NCBI GenBank assembly: GCA_008080515.1
Contig: VIKH01000004.1
Span: 6,084-67,087 of the forward strand
Direction: 5' to 3'
DNA: 61,004 nt
Origin: Gallionellaceae bacterium
GTDB taxonomy: Bacteria > Pseudomonadota > Gammaproteobacteria > Burkholderiales > Gallionellaceae
The translations under genes were made by a program, and so were the position numbers. The notes under the pieces were generated by a model that searched no databases, was not told where the DNA came from, and saw only the letters and a list, made by a program, of their open reading frames with translations. Positions within the stretch are counted from its first letter, which is position 1, and each line of letters starts with the position of its first letter. Shown one piece after another: positions 17,411 through 27,776 of this stretch.

Positions 17411-18318
17411 GGCTTCTTCTGCCTGATCTTTTTGGGTTTTTCGGCAACGGTTTCCGGCGCTGCTTCGGGGCGCTCCGGCAACTTCGGCAACCCCGACAAA
17501 ATCAGCAGTTGCCTCTGCTTGGACACCCCGGCCACCGGGGTGCATTGGACGCGCGCAAACGGATAGGCGGGGTCGCGCTCGATGCGGCTTACCTGGGCCA
17601 CCGGCAAGCCGGGCGGGTAGGTGCCGTCTATGCCGGAAGTCACCAGCGTATCGCCGGGCTGAATGTCGGCGCTGACCGGCATGTAGCGCAACGCCAGCTC
17701 GCTGGTATCGCCCGAGCCAAACACGATGGAACGCAAGCCGGTGCGCAGCACCTGCACCGGCACCGCGTGATCTTTGTCGGTGATCAGCGTGACCTCGGAG
17801 AGCCAGGGGTACACGCGCGTGACCTGTCCGACCACGCCGCTGTCGTCCATCACCACTTGCCCGGCCTGCACGTTGGCCTGCGCGCCCTTGTCCAGAAACA
17901 GCTTGCGCTTGAAGATGTCGCGCTCGATATATGCGATTTCGGCCAACTGCATGGAGTAGTCCGCGCGCTGCTGCACCGCCAGCAATTGGCGCAGGTTCTG
18001 GTTTTCCGCTTGCAGCGACTGCAACTGCTGCAATTTGACCGCATCCGTGCCGTGCCGCTGGCGCAGTTCCTCGTTTTCGCGGACCAGGTTGCTCTGGAGG
18101 GTAAGAAAGGCATCGGCACCATGCCACAGCGAGCCCGGCGCCGACACCAGCCGCTGCAACGGTTGGAACAGGACAGAAAGCGTGCTGCGCGCTGATTCCA
18201 GATATTGGTAGCGGGCATCCACGAACAGCAGCAGCAGCGACAGCAGGGAAAAGAACACCAGCCGCACGGCGGGGCTGGGGCCGCGGTTGAAGAAGCGGAA
18301 TGACTGGGTGTGCTCCAT
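17407..18318 (-). CDS. mreC: MreC, rod-shape periplasmic scaffold
   Basis: MreC bridges cytoplasmic MreB and the periplasmic PBP2/RodA enzymes. The 303-residue product has an N-terminal membrane anchor (LVFFSLLSLLLLFVDARYQY). A coiled coil follows at about 70-115 (ENEELRQRHGTDAVKLQQLQ). Two beta-barrel domains have LDKGAQANVQAGQVVMDDSG and PVSADIQPGDTLVTSGIDGT. The basic Lys-rich C-terminal tail is unusual but harmless. It follows mreB with a 107-base gap holding a hairpin. Confidence 0.96.
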   Translation of the reverse strand: MEHTQSFRFFNRGPSPAVRLVFFSLLSLLLLFVDARYQYLESARSTLSVLFQPLQRLVSAPGSLWHGADAFLTLQSNLVRENEELRQRHGTDAVKLQQLQSLQAENQNLRQLLAVQQRADYSMQLAEIAYIERDIFKRKLFLDKGAQANVQAGQVVMDDSGVVGQVTRVYPWLSEVTLITDKDHAVPVQVLRTGLRSIVFGSGDTSELALRYMPVSADIQPGDTLVTSGIDGTYPPGLPVAQVSRIERDPAYPFARVQCTPVAGVSKQRQLLILSGLPKLPERPEAAPETVAEKPKKIRQKKP

Positions 18319-18357
18319 GCTGTCAGTGGTCAGTGCCGTAGGTGTGGCGAGCCTGCG

Positions 18358-18383
18358 AACCGCATCAATATTACGATGCGGTT
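18358..18383 (-). repeat. Hairpin between mreB and mreC
   Basis: AACCGCATC (18358-18366) and GATGCGGTT (18375-18383) form a perfect 9-bp stem around an 8-base A/T-rich loop. It is in the only gap of the mre operon. It has no T-run, so it may act as an attenuator or an mRNA-processing or stability element that lets MreB exceed MreC/MreD (inference). Confidence 0.55.
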
Positions 18384-18425
18384 ACTGCGTCACCACATCC
18401 TACGCAAGTGCTCCTTTTCCCAGGC

Positions 18426-19511
<1,086 letters not shown>

Positions 19512-19512
19512 C

Positions 19513-19518
19513 TATAAT
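19513..19518 (+). promoter_or_regulatory. Possible -10 element for gatC
   Basis: TATAAT at 19513-19518 in the 85-base mreB/gatC divergent gap is a perfect -10 hexamer, 37 bases before the gatC ATG. No good -35 is seen at the right spacing, so it may depend on an activator or be fortuitous. Confidence 0.4.
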
Positions 19519-19554
19519 AACGCATCCAGCGTATTTCTATAAGGTTTGCATCCC

Positions 19555-19842
19555 ATGTCTTTGAGCATAGACGACGTAAAAAAAGTGGCGCGGCTGGCAC
19601 GGCTGGCGGTGACCGAACAGGAAGCGCAAACCGCCCACGCGCAGCTCTCCGGCATTTTTGGCCTGATCGGGGAAATGCGCGCGGTGGACACCGCCGCCAT
19701 CGAGCCCATGTCCCACGCGCAAGACGTGGTGCAGCGCCTGCGCGAAGACCGGGTGACGGAGCATGACCAGCGCGAGCTGTTCCAGTCGGTCGCGCCGCAG
19801 GTGGAAAACGGCCTGTACCTGGTTCCCCAAGTAATTGAATAG
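19555..19842 (+). CDS. gatC: GatC, amidotransferase subunit C
   Basis: GatC stabilises the GatCAB complex, which converts misacylated Asp-tRNA(Asn) or Glu-tRNA(Gln) to the correct amide. The 95-residue protein starts [20 protein letters not shown] at the ATG at 19555. An AAGG lies ten bases upstream. The C-terminal block [20 protein letters not shown] and the end [11 protein letters not shown] are diagnostic. An in-frame TTG at 19546 is a less likely start. Confidence 0.96.
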   Translation: MSLSIDDVKKVARLARLAVTEQEAQTAHAQLSGIFGLIGEMRAVDTAAIEPMSHAQDVVQRLREDRVTEHDQRELFQSVAPQVENGLYLVPQVIE

Positions 19843-19846
19843 TGAA

Positions 19847-19932
19847 GGGAGAAGGGGGAAGAGGGAAGGGTAACAGCGGCGCGGAGGTTTTTCCCTTCCC
19901 CCTTCCCCCTTCCCCCTTCGCCCTTCCCCTCC
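19847..19932 (+). repeat. G-tract/C-tract element between gatC and gatA
   Basis: Four G runs (19847-19849, 19854-19858, 19863-19865, 19868-19870) with loops of two to four bases satisfy the usual G-quadruplex rule on the coding strand. Downstream, 19891-19932 is a pyrimidine tract of repeated CCCTT/CCCCCTT units that can pair with the G runs as a long hairpin. The C-rich arm ends six bases before the gatA ATG, so it covers the place where a ribosome-binding site should be. Confidence 0.7.
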
Positions 19933-19937
19933 AAGAA

Positions 19938-21392
19938 ATGATCAACGCCTCGCTCAAACAGCTCTCCGCGCAGCTGGCCGCAAAAAAAATTTCCAGCGTC
20001 GAGCTGACGCAGCTTTATCTGGATCGCATTGCTGCGCTCAACCCCGATCTCAACGCCTACATCACGGTGAACCCGGAGCTGTCGCTGGCGCAGGCGCGCG
20101 AAGCCGATGCCCGCATCGCTGCGGGTAAAGCCGAAGCGCTGACCGGCATCCCCATCGCGCAAAAAGACATTTTCTGCGCCAAAGGCTGGCTCACCACCTG
20201 CGGCTCGAAAATGCTGCACAACTTCGTCTCGCCTTATGACGCGCATGTCATCGGGCAATTCAACAACGCGGGCGCGGTAAACCTCGGCAAGACCAACATG
20301 GACGAATTCGCCATGGGTTCATCGAACGAGACTTCGTACTATGGCCCGGTGAAGAACCCGTGGGATAAGACGCGCGTGCCCGGCGGCAGCTCCGGCGGCA
20401 CGGCGGCAGCGGTGGCGGCGCGGCTATGCGCAGCGGCTACCGGCACCGACACTGGCGGCTCGATCCGCCAGCCCGCCGCGCTGTGCGGCGTCTCCGGTTT
20501 GAAACCCACTTATGGCGTGTGCTCGCGCTACGGCATGATCGCCTTCGCTTCCAGCCTGGATCAGGCCGGGCCGATGGCGAAGAGCGCCGAAGACCTCGCG
20601 CTGCTGCTGAACGTGATGGCGGGGTTTGACGAGCGCGACTCGACCTCGTTGCAGCGCGAAAGGGAAGACTACGCGCGCGACCTGGCGAAACCGCTCAACG
20701 GCCTGCGCATCGGCTTACCGAAGGAATTTTTCGCCGAAGGATTGGGCAATGATGTCGGCCTGGCTGTGCAGGCGGCCATCACTGAATACAAAAAACTCGG
20801 CGCGACCGTGGTGGACATCAGCCTGCCGAATTCCAGACTCTCGGTGCCGGTGTATTACGTGCTGGCGCCCGCCGAGGCATCCTCCAACCTGTCGCGCTTC
20901 GATGGCGTGCGCTATGGCTACCGCGCGCCGGAATATGTTGACCTGGCCGACCTGTACGAAAAATCCCGCGCCCAGGGCTTCGGCACGGAAGTGAAGCGCC
21001 GCATCCTGATCGGCACCTATGTGCTCTCCCACGGCTACTACGATGCCTATTACATCAAGGCGCAGAAAATCCGCCGCCTGATCGCGCAGGATTTCAGCAA
21101 TGCGTTCAAGCAGTGCGACATCATCATGGGGCCGACCTCACCCTCTACCGCTTTCAAACTCGGCGAGAAGGGCGACGACCCGGTACAGATGTACCTCTCC
21201 GACATCTACACCATTGCGGTCAACCTCGCCGGCCTGCCCGGCATGTCCATCCCTTGCGGCTTTGGAGAGAATGCCATGCCGGTCGGCTTGCAGATCATCG
21301 GCAACTATTTCGACGAGGCGCGCATGTTGAATGCGGCGCATCAATACCAACTGGCGACGGATTGGCATAGCCGCGCGCCGCAAGGGCTGTAA
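19938..21392 (+). CDS. gatA: GatA, amidotransferase subunit A
   Basis: GatA is the amidase subunit that releases ammonia from glutamine for tRNA transamidation. The start [20 protein letters not shown] at 19938 gives 484 residues. The amidase-signature catalytic triad is visible: Lys in [10 protein letters not shown], cis-Ser in [12 protein letters not shown] and the nucleophile Ser in [20 protein letters not shown]. The frame is open upstream of this ATG, but that part is the G/C tract and encodes only a low-complexity peptide. The SD is unclear because the region is pyrimidine-rich. Confidence 0.97.
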   Translation: MINASLKQLSAQLAAKKISSVELTQLYLDRIAALNPDLNAYITVNPELSLAQAREADARIAAGKAEALTGIPIAQKDIFCAKGWLTTCGSKMLHNFVSPYDAHVIGQFNNAGAVNLGKTNMDEFAMGSSNETSYYGPVKNPWDKTRVPGGSSGGTAAAVAARLCAAATGTDTGGSIRQPAALCGVSGLKPTYGVCSRYGMIAFASSLDQAGPMAKSAEDLALLLNVMAGFDERDSTSLQREREDYARDLAKPLNGLRIGLPKEFFAEGLGNDVGLAVQAAITEYKKLGATVVDISLPNSRLSVPVYYVLAPAEASSNLSRFDGVRYGYRAPEYVDLADLYEKSRAQGFGTEVKRRILIGTYVLSHGYYDAYYIKAQKIRRLIAQDFSNAFKQCDIIMGPTSPSTAFKLGEKGDDPVQMYLSDIYTIAVNLAGLPGMSIPCGFGENAMPVGLQIIGNYFDEARMLNAAHQYQLATDWHSRAPQGL

Positions 21393-21401
21393 GGAATCAC
21401 T

Positions 21402-22850
21402 ATGACTTGGGAAATCGTCATCGGACTGGAAGTACACGCACAGCTCTCGACCAGCAGCAAAATCTTCTGCGGCGCCTCGACCGCGTTCGGCGCGGAGCCG
21501 AATACGCAGGCCGATGCGGTGAGCCTCGCGCTTCCCGGCGTGCTGCCGGTGCTGAACAAGGGCGCGGTGGAACGCGCGATCAGGTTCGGCCTCGCCACCG
21601 GCGCGTATATCGCGCCGCGTTCGGTATTCGCGCGCAAAAATTATTTCTACCCCGACCTGCCCAAGGGCTACCAGATCAGCCAGTTCGATCTGCCGGTGGT
21701 CGGCAACGGCCAGCTCGTGATCCAAGTGCCCGCGCAGGGCAATAGCCCCGCTTATGAAAAAACCGTGTGCCTCACCCGCGCCCATCTGGAAGAAGACGCA
21801 GGCAAGTCGCTGCACGAGGATTTCCACGGCATGACCGGCATAGACCTGAACCGCGCCGGCACGCCGCTGCTGGAGATCGTCTCCGAACCGGACATGCGTA
21901 GCGCTGCCGAGGCGGTGGCCTACGCAAAAACCCTGCATTCGCTGGTGCGCTGGATCGGCATCTGCGACGGCAACATGCAGGAAGGTTCGTTCCGCTGCGA
22001 TGCCAACGTGTCGGTGCATAAATCCGGCACGCCGTTCGGCACGCGCCGCGAAATCAAGAACCTCAACTCCTTCCGTTTTCTGGAGCAGGCGATCAATTAC
22101 GAAGCGCGCTGGCAGATCGAAACGCTGGAGAGTGGTGGAACGATACGGCAGGCCACCGTGCTGTTTGATCCGGACAAAGGTGAAACGCGCATGATGCGCA
22201 CCAAGGAGGAAGCGCACGACTACCGTTACTTCCCCGATCCCGACCTGCTGCCGCTGGAAATCAGCGAGGAGTGGAAGGAGCGGGTGCGCGCCACGCTGCC
22301 GGAGTTGCCGCAGGCCAGGCAGGCGCGCTATGTCAGCGAACTCGGCCTGTCGGTCTACGACGCCGGCATCCTTACGGCGTCACGCGAGATGGCGGATTTT
22401 TTCGAGGCTGCGCTGAATGAAGCACCGGGCCATGCAAAGATGTGCGCCAACTGGCTCATCGGGGAAATCAGCGCTCAATTGAACCGCGATGGACTCGACA
22501 TCGCACAATGCCCGATCACCCCCCAACAGTTGGGCGGCATGCTCAAGCGTATCGCGGACAACACCATTTCCAATTCCGGTGCCAAGGAAGTGTTCCGCAC
22601 CATCTGGACGGAAGGCGGCGAGGCCGACGCGATCATCGAAGCGAAGGGGTTGAAGCAGGTTTCTGACAGCGGCGCGATCGAGGTGCTGGTGGACGAAATC
22701 ATCGCCGCCAACGCCGACAAAGTGGCGGAATATCGCAGTGGGAAAGACAAACTGTTCGGATTTTTCGTCGGCCTGGCCATGAAAGCCAGCAAGGGCAAGG
22801 CAAACCCGGCGCAGTTGAACGAAATCCTGAAACGCAAGCTGGCGGGTTAA
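21402..22850 (+). CDS. gatB: GatB, amidotransferase subunit B
   Basis: GatB binds the misacylated tRNA and transfers the amide. The 482 residues match family length. Motifs include [60 protein letters not shown] and [19 protein letters not shown]-terminal YqeY-like tRNA-binding domain starts at about residue 330 ([20 protein letters not shown]). It starts nine bases after gatA. Because glnS is also in this window, Gln-tRNA can be made directly, so GatCAB probably serves mainly Asn-tRNA here (inference). Confidence 0.97.
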   Translation: MTWEIVIGLEVHAQLSTSSKIFCGASTAFGAEPNTQADAVSLALPGVLPVLNKGAVERAIRFGLATGAYIAPRSVFARKNYFYPDLPKGYQISQFDLPVVGNGQLVIQVPAQGNSPAYEKTVCLTRAHLEEDAGKSLHEDFHGMTGIDLNRAGTPLLEIVSEPDMRSAAEAVAYAKTLHSLVRWIGICDGNMQEGSFRCDANVSVHKSGTPFGTRREIKNLNSFRFLEQAINYEARWQIETLESGGTIRQATVLFDPDKGETRMMRTKEEAHDYRYFPDPDLLPLEISEEWKERVRATLPELPQARQARYVSELGLSVYDAGILTASREMADFFEAALNEAPGHAKMCANWLIGEISAQLNRDGLDIAQCPITPQQLGGMLKRIADNTISNSGAKEVFRTIWTEGGEADAIIEAKGLKQVSDSGAIEVLVDEIIAANADKVAEYRSGKDKLFGFFVGLAMKASKGKANPAQLNEILKRKLAG

Positions 22851-22904
22851 GCAAAATTACTGTATTTGTAAAATGAAATTGGGGTAATGCTCTCCATCCG
22901 AACA

Positions 22905-22926
22905 ATGCCCGGCGCGGCATATTTTT
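22905..22926 (+). terminator. Weak hairpin with T-run after gatB
   Basis: ATGCC (22905-22909) pairs with GGCAT (22916-22920) around a 6-base loop, and is followed by A and five T (22922-22926). The stem is short, so it is a weak intrinsic-terminator candidate for gatCAB. Confidence 0.35.
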
Positions 22927-22954
22927 ACATGCAAACCTCAATCATCGGTACGCT

Positions 22955-23395
22955 ATGAAAAACCTTCTCTTCATTCTTGCCATCCTCGCGACAGGCCCCG
23001 TTTTCGGACAAACCGCATTCGGCGACAAGATTACCGCCGATGGCGCCATCCCCGCCAACCTGCTCGCCTCTAAAATGAAAACCGCCGATTCGCTCGCGGT
23101 AAAAGTGACCGGAACGGTAGTCGGGGTTTGCCAGAACAAGGGTTGCTGGATGCAGCTCGACATCGGCGAAGGAAAAATGATACGGGTGAAATTCAAGGAC
23201 TACGCCTTCTTTGTCCCGAAAGACATCTCCGGCAAGACGGTGGTCCTGGATGGCCGCGCTTACCACAGCACCACCAGCGTGACGCACCTCCGCCATTACG
23301 CGCAGGATGCCGGCAAGAGCAAGGCTGAAATTGAAAAGATCACCGAGCCTGAAGTGAATATAGTTTTCGAGGCTCGCGGCGTGATTGTTATGTAG
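22955..23395 (+). CDS. Secreted DUF4920-type protein
   Basis: This 146-residue protein has a signal peptide (MKNLLFILAILATGPVFGQ) and is probably periplasmic. The core VKVTGTVVGVCQNKGCWMQL, then IRVKFKDYAFFVPKDISGKT, matches the DUF4920 family as I remember it. The Cys pair in CQNKGCW could bind metal or form a disulfide. Function is unknown. It is convergent with the ArnD-like gene, with only 21 bases between their stop codons. Confidence 0.75.
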   Translation: MKNLLFILAILATGPVFGQTAFGDKITADGAIPANLLASKMKTADSLAVKVTGTVVGVCQNKGCWMQLDIGEGKMIRVKFKDYAFFVPKDISGKTVVLDGRAYHSTTSVTHLRHYAQDAGKSKAEIEKITEPEVNIVFEARGVIVM

Positions 23396-23416
23396 CACCC
23401 CCCGCAGAAGATGTAA

Positions 23417-24328
23417 TCACGCCTGTACCGCGAGCGTGCCGCTGCGCCCGTCTATCCCGCGCAGCGCCACTTCGTGGCGCGGCAAATCCTCCTCCAGACC
23501 GGAGAGATAATGCCGCAGGGATACCAGCTCGTATCCCTGCGCCTTCCAGCCAGCCAGCAACTGCTCGAATACCGGCAGCAGCTTGCCGCCTTCCAGCTCG
23601 GCGTGCAGGGTATAGACGTGGCCGGTCTCTGGCGTTTGCGCGGTCATCCCCAGCAAGTGTTGCGCGACATTCTCCGCTGTCATGCCGTCGCACCCGATCA
23701 GCTCGTCCAGCGTCGGCAACGTGGTCGGTAGTTGCGGGCAGGCGATGATTTCCGCGTCCCAGGTTGGAATGAATGGGCTTGCCCCGCGCGTGTCGGAGCT
23801 GTAGTCGAAACCGAGGCGTTGCGTCAGGCGCAGGGCGTGGCGGTTCGTCTGCCAGCCTGCGGCGGCGTGCGCCCTGGGCGCCTCGCCAAAAATTTCGGAG
23901 AACCGGTCCACCGCGCGTTGCAGCTCGCGCCGCGTCCATTCTGCACCCTTGCCCGCGACGTGATCCTGCCAGCGGATGTGGTCATAGCAATGGATGCCGA
24001 CCTCGAAACCCGCATCCCGTGCCGCGCGCATGATGTCCGCGCAGTTGCGCCCGATGTCCGGCCCGGGCAGCAAGGTACCGTAGAGCAGCGTCTTGATGCC
24101 GTAATGCTCCACCACCGACGTGCGCGACACCTTGCCCAGAAAGCCGGGGCGGAATACGCGCCAGATGGCGCGCCCGGTGTGGTCCGGGCCGAGCGAAAAA
24201 AAGAAGGTGGCCTGGGCATTGTGCTTCTTGAGCGTTTCCACCAAGCGCGGCACCCCCTCGCGCGTGCCGCGATAGGTGTCCACGTCTATCTTGAGGGCAA
24301 GTTGTTTCATGTCGGCCATGTTGAGCAT
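23417..24328 (-). CDS. arnD: ArnD-like polysaccharide deacetylase/deformylase
   Basis: ArnD removes the formyl group from undecaprenyl-phosphate 4-formamido-arabinose, on the route to aminoarabinose-modified lipid A and polymyxin resistance. The product has the NodB-fold motifs LALKIDVDTYRGTREGVPRL, ATFFFSLGPDHTGRAIWRVF and FEVGIHCYDHIRWQDHV, where Asp and His residues should bind the metal. Residues AHAAAGWQTNRHALRL also match the family. Up to 303 residues are encoded. Starts at 24328, 24319 and 24310 (MKQLALKI) are all possible, with no clear SD. No arnB, arnC, arnA or arnT is in the window, so the exact substrate is unproven. Confidence 0.8.
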   Translation of the reverse strand: MLNMADMKQLALKIDVDTYRGTREGVPRLVETLKKHNAQATFFFSLGPDHTGRAIWRVFRPGFLGKVSRTSVVEHYGIKTLLYGTLLPGPDIGRNCADIMRAARDAGFEVGIHCYDHIRWQDHVAGKGAEWTRRELQRAVDRFSEIFGEAPRAHAAAGWQTNRHALRLTQRLGFDYSSDTRGASPFIPTWDAEIIACPQLPTTLPTLDELIGCDGMTAENVAQHLLGMTAQTPETGHVYTLHAELEGGKLLPVFEQLLAGWKAQGYELVSLRHYLSGLEEDLPRHEVALRGIDGRSGTLAVQA

Positions 24329-24343
24329 ATTATAAAAGGGCAG

Positions 24344-25498
24344 TTATAGAAGCCGCGACCTATCGCCTGCGGCAAACCCGCGCAGCATCCCGTTTACACC
24401 CTTGCCCAGCGCCATCACCTTGAACAGCTCGCCCATCTCCGCCGGGCTGGTGAGTTTTTGCAGTTGCGCGGAGAGCGGCAAGTAGTCACGCAGGTTTTCC
24501 GGGTCGGCTTCCGCCAGAAAATCGGCGATGCCGCAGTTGATCAGGAAGTGCGCCTGGGTAGTGTAGCCGAGCAGTTGCGCGCCACTGGCGAGGGCGCTTT
24601 CTGCGACGGCAGAGAAATCCACATGCGCGGTGATGTCCTGCAGGCCCGGCAGGTAGAATGGCTCATCGTGTGCGTGGTGGCGGTAGTGGCACATCAAGGT
24701 GCCTTGTGTGCGCTGCGGGTGGTAATACTCGCCCGCGCCGAAGCCGTAATCCACCAACAGCAGCACGCCTTGCTGCATGCGCTCGCACAGGCTGGCGACG
24801 AGGCCGCGCGCGGCCAGAGAGATTTCGCTCAAGTAGCCATCCGGCACGCTGATCTCCTTGGCGATTTGCAACAGCGCCGGATTTTCTATCGGACGATCCT
24901 GCCACGCAAAAACTTCTCTTTCGCTCGTTACGCCGCGCTCAAGAATGCCGTCATTATTCCAATGCACCAGATGCACCGGCAGCGCATCCAGCACTTCGTT
25001 GGCGATGACGGCGCCGGAAATGGCTTCCGGCAACGCCTCCAGCCAATGTACGCGGTTGAGCAGGTGCGGCAGACGCTCCTTCAGTAGCACCTGCTGGCGT
25101 TCGCGCAGATCAGGGCTGACTTCGAGGATGCTGTAGCGTTCCGGCAGACAATTCAGTTGCTCCAATTCGGCCAACAGGTCGGCGGCGAGCTTGCCGCTGC
25201 CTGCGCCCAGCTCCAGTATCTGCGGCGTGCTCTGCGCCATGATCTCGACCGCCTGCCACGCCAGCGTGCGGCCAAACAGGGGAGAGATTTCCGGCGCAGT
25301 GACGAAATCTCCCTCCGCGCCCAGCTTGCGCGCACCCGCCGCGTAATAGCCCAGCCCCGGCGCATACAAGGCCAGTTCCATGAAGCGGGCAAACGAAATC
25401 CAGCCGCCTTGTGCGGCGATGTCGCTGCGGATGAATGCGCATAGCCTGGCGCTGTGTTGCGCGGCTTCCGTACTTGGGGTGGGCAGAGTGGCGGGCAT
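24344..25498 (-). CDS. MidA-type SAM-dependent methyltransferase
   Basis: The 384-residue product from the ATG at 25498 belongs to the MidA/NDUFAF7 (DUF185) family, which in mitochondria methylates an arginine of a complex I subunit. The family start is WISFARFMELALYAPGLGYY. The SAM-binding loop is PQILELGAGSGKLAADLL at about residue 95. Further blocks are VIANEVLDALPVHLVHW and LLVDYGFGAGEYYHPQRTQG, then GTLMCHYRHHAHDEPF. A complex I assembly role is an extrapolation. The frame is open further upstream, under the divergent reductase gene, and is not coding there. It lies 15 bases from the ArnD-like start. Confidence 0.9.
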   Translation of the reverse strand: MPATLPTPSTEAAQHSARLCAFIRSDIAAQGGWISFARFMELALYAPGLGYYAAGARKLGAEGDFVTAPEISPLFGRTLAWQAVEIMAQSTPQILELGAGSGKLAADLLAELEQLNCLPERYSILEVSPDLRERQQVLLKERLPHLLNRVHWLEALPEAISGAVIANEVLDALPVHLVHWNNDGILERGVTSEREVFAWQDRPIENPALLQIAKEISVPDGYLSEISLAARGLVASLCERMQQGVLLLVDYGFGAGEYYHPQRTQGTLMCHYRHHAHDEPFYLPGLQDITAHVDFSAVAESALASGAQLLGYTTQAHFLINCGIADFLAEADPENLRDYLPLSAQLQKLTSPAEMGELFKVMALGKGVNGMLRGFAAGDRSRLL

Positions 25499-25508
25499 CT
25501 TCGTCGGG

Positions 25509-25514
25509 TATAAT
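25509..25514 (+). promoter_or_regulatory. Probable -10 element for the pteridine reductase gene
   Basis: TATAAT at 25509-25514, preceded by GGG, lies in the 48-base divergent gap between the MidA-like gene and the reductase and 33 bases before the ATG. A -35 match is poor. Confidence 0.4.
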
Positions 25515-25546
25515 TTGCAGGACAGAGAAGTGTAGTGGAGCGCGCG

Positions 25547-26287
25547 ATGCAAGGCAAAGTCGTACTGGTGACGGGCGGGGCGAAACGCGTGGGTGCGGCG
25601 ATCTGCCGCCGCCTGCACGCGGCGGGCGCCAGCGTTGCCGTGCATTACCGATCCTCCGGGCAGGAAGCGCACGCTTTGCGGGACGAGATGAACGCGCAGC
25701 GCGCGGGTTCGGCGCTGTGTGTGCAGGCCGATTTGCTGGAGCCGCACGCACCGACAGTGCTGGTGGGCGAGGTGGTGCGGCATTTCGGCCATCTGGATGC
25801 GCTGGTCAACAACGCCTCCAGCTTTTACGCCATGCCGCTGGCGGAGCTGGCCGAGCAGCACTGGAACGATCTGATCGGCACCAACCTGAAAGCCCCGCTG
25901 TTGCTGGCGCAGGCGGCAGCCGACGAGCTGCGCCGCCGCCACGGCGCCATCGTCAATATCGCGGACATCCACGCCGAACGCCCGATGCACGGGCACCTGC
26001 TGTACAGCGTGGCGAAGGCCGGGCTGGCCGCGCTGACCCGCGCGCTGGCGCAGGAACTGGCGCCGCAGGTGCGCGTCAACGCCGTCTCACCCGGCGTCAT
26101 CGTCTGGCCGGAAGGTGTGGAGTGGAGCGACGATGAGAAGCGCCGCAAGATCGTCGCTCACACCCTGCTCAAGCGCGAGGGCGAGCCGGATGATGTGGCG
26201 CGCACCGTGCAATTTTTATTAAACGATGCGCCTTACATTACCGGGCAGGTGATTGCGGTGGACGGCGGGCGCAGTATCAACATTTGA
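25547..26287 (+). CDS. Pteridine reductase-like SDR
   Basis: This short-chain dehydrogenase/reductase probably reduces dihydrofolate or dihydromonapterin with NADPH, as FolM and protozoan PTR1 do. The PTR1-type cofactor motif TGGAKRVGAAICRRL has the TGxxxRxG pattern. NNASSFYAMPL is the NNA motif. The catalytic pair is YSVAK. PGVIVWPEG and YITGQVIAVDGGRSINI close the fold. The ATG at 25547 has GGAG at 25537-25540, six bases upstream, so I prefer it to the in-frame GTG at 25535. The product is 246 residues. The 135 bases to ttcA show only a short TTTAC/GTAAA repeat. Confidence 0.88.
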   Translation: MQGKVVLVTGGAKRVGAAICRRLHAAGASVAVHYRSSGQEAHALRDEMNAQRAGSALCVQADLLEPHAPTVLVGEVVRHFGHLDALVNNASSFYAMPLAELAEQHWNDLIGTNLKAPLLLAQAAADELRRRHGAIVNIADIHAERPMHGHLLYSVAKAGLAALTRALAQELAPQVRVNAVSPGVIVWPEGVEWSDDEKRRKIVAHTLLKREGEPDDVARTVQFLLNDAPYITGQVIAVDGGRSINI

Positions 26288-26422
26288 AAGCCGCTACGCT
26301 CGACATGACTGTGTTACTCAAGTGCTCAGAATGCTCATTTACTATCATGTAAACTCCGCTTCTTCGCACTTTTACGCCTTGTCCTGCCAGCGCTCGCGAC
26401 GCTTTTCGGTTACTTTTTTGTT

Positions 26423-27271
26423 ATGAACGAAATCATTCATCCCTTGCACTTTGAATCGCGCTCCACCAACTTCAACCGCCTGCGCGGGCGGCTGGAGCAC
26501 CAGGTCGGCAAGGCCATCGCGGATTTCAACATGATCGAGGAAGGCGACACCGTGATGGTGTGCCTCTCCGGCGGCAAGGATTCCTACACCCTGCTGGAAA
26601 TTCTGCGCGCCCTGCAAAAGCGCGCGCCGATTGATTTCCGCCTCATCGCGATGAATCTGGATCAGCGGCAACCGGGTTTTCCCGAGCACGTCCTGCCGGA
26701 ATATTTCCAGTCCATCGGCGTGGAATACCGCATTGAGGCGCAGGACACCTATTCCATCGTCAAGGAAAAAATTCCAGAAGGCAAGACCACCTGCTCGCTG
26801 TGTTCGCGGCTGCGGCGCGGCATCATCTACCGCGTGGCGAACGAGCTGGGGGCAAATAAAATTGCCCTCGGCCACCACCGCGACGACATGATCGAGACGC
26901 TGTTCCTGAACCTGTTCTTTGGCGGCAAGCTCAAGGCCATGCCGCCCAAACTGGTCACCGACAAGGGCGACCACATCGTCATCCGCCCGCTGGCCTATTG
27001 CGCCGAAAAAGACATCGTACGTTTCGCGCGCGGCATGGAATTTCCCATCATCCCCTGCAACCTGTGCGGCTCGCAGGAAAACATGCAGCGCAAAAACATC
27101 AAGCAGATGCTCGCGGCCTGGGAGCAGCAGTATCCGGGACGCTCGCAAACCATCTTCACCGCCATGCAGAACGTCGCACCCTCGCACCTGCTGGATGGCA
27201 GGCTGTTCGATTTCAAAAACCTCAAGCTGGGTGATGCGGTGGATGAGGGCGACGTAGCGTTCGATGAATAG
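26423..27271 (+). CDS. ttcA: TtcA, tRNA 2-thiocytidine synthetase
   Basis: TtcA places sulfur on C32 of certain tRNAs, using ATP and a [4Fe-4S] cluster. The 282-residue product has the PP-loop [16 protein letters not shown] at about residues 46-61. The cluster cysteines are in [16 protein letters not shown] and [19 protein letters not shown]. The segment [20 protein letters not shown] is highly conserved. Stand-alone gene, convergent with yhcH three bases away. Confidence 0.97.
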   Translation: MNEIIHPLHFESRSTNFNRLRGRLEHQVGKAIADFNMIEEGDTVMVCLSGGKDSYTLLEILRALQKRAPIDFRLIAMNLDQRQPGFPEHVLPEYFQSIGVEYRIEAQDTYSIVKEKIPEGKTTCSLCSRLRRGIIYRVANELGANKIALGHHRDDMIETLFLNLFFGGKLKAMPPKLVTDKGDHIVIRPLAYCAEKDIVRFARGMEFPIIPCNLCGSQENMQRKNIKQMLAAWEQQYPGRSQTIFTAMQNVAPSHLLDGRLFDFKNLKLGDAVDEGDVAFDE

Positions 27272-27274
27272 CCG

Positions 27275-27724
27275 CTATTCCGCCGCAACCTTGAAAATCG
27301 CCTTGCGGATGTTGCCATTCGCAACCAGCGGCGCGTGCGCATCCTCCGGGAAGAAGATGCAGAAATGTCCCGGTGGCACGGCGACCCACGACGCGGGCGC
27401 ATCGTGGAAGAAGCGGATGTCCTTCTCCGCGCTGTAATCGCTCACCGGCTGGGTGCAACCCGCCAGCGGCTTCCAGCCCATCTCTTCAGCCCCATCCAGA
27501 ATTAGTTGGATGTCTATGTACTTGCGGTGGCACTCCAGTTTCGCTTCGGCGCGGGTGCGCCCGGCGGCGTTCTCCACGATGACAAACAACTGCTCGCCGA
27601 CGATGGGATAGCGCCCCGGTGCGAGCGCCAGCAGGTCGGTGTTGCGGATGTAGTCGAACGCGCGCGGGAACAGCGGGTGCAGCGCGGCGTAGCGGGAGGA
27701 TAGTGAGAGGGTGGAGAGAATCAT
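27275..27724 (-). CDS. YhcH/YjgK/YiaL family protein
   Basis: This 149-residue cupin-type protein matches the YhcH/YjgK/YiaL family (DUF386), which includes the beta subunit of evolved beta-galactosidase and proteins linked to sialic acid use. Conserved features are GRYPIVGEQLFVIVENAAGR, then ECHRKYIDIQLILDGAEEMG, and PPGHFCIFFPEDAHAP near the end. His and Glu residues in the second and third blocks probably bind metal. Substrate is unknown, and no sugar-use genes are adjacent. Confidence 0.85.
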   Translation of the reverse strand: MILSTLSLSSRYAALHPLFPRAFDYIRNTDLLALAPGRYPIVGEQLFVIVENAAGRTRAEAKLECHRKYIDIQLILDGAEEMGWKPLAGCTQPVSDYSAEKDIRFFHDAPASWVAVPPGHFCIFFPEDAHAPLVANGNIRKAIFKVAAE

Positions 27725-27776
27725 TCGCTGATGGTTCGGTAGGAAGCTAGAACTTAAATCACCCTAATTTCAGTGA

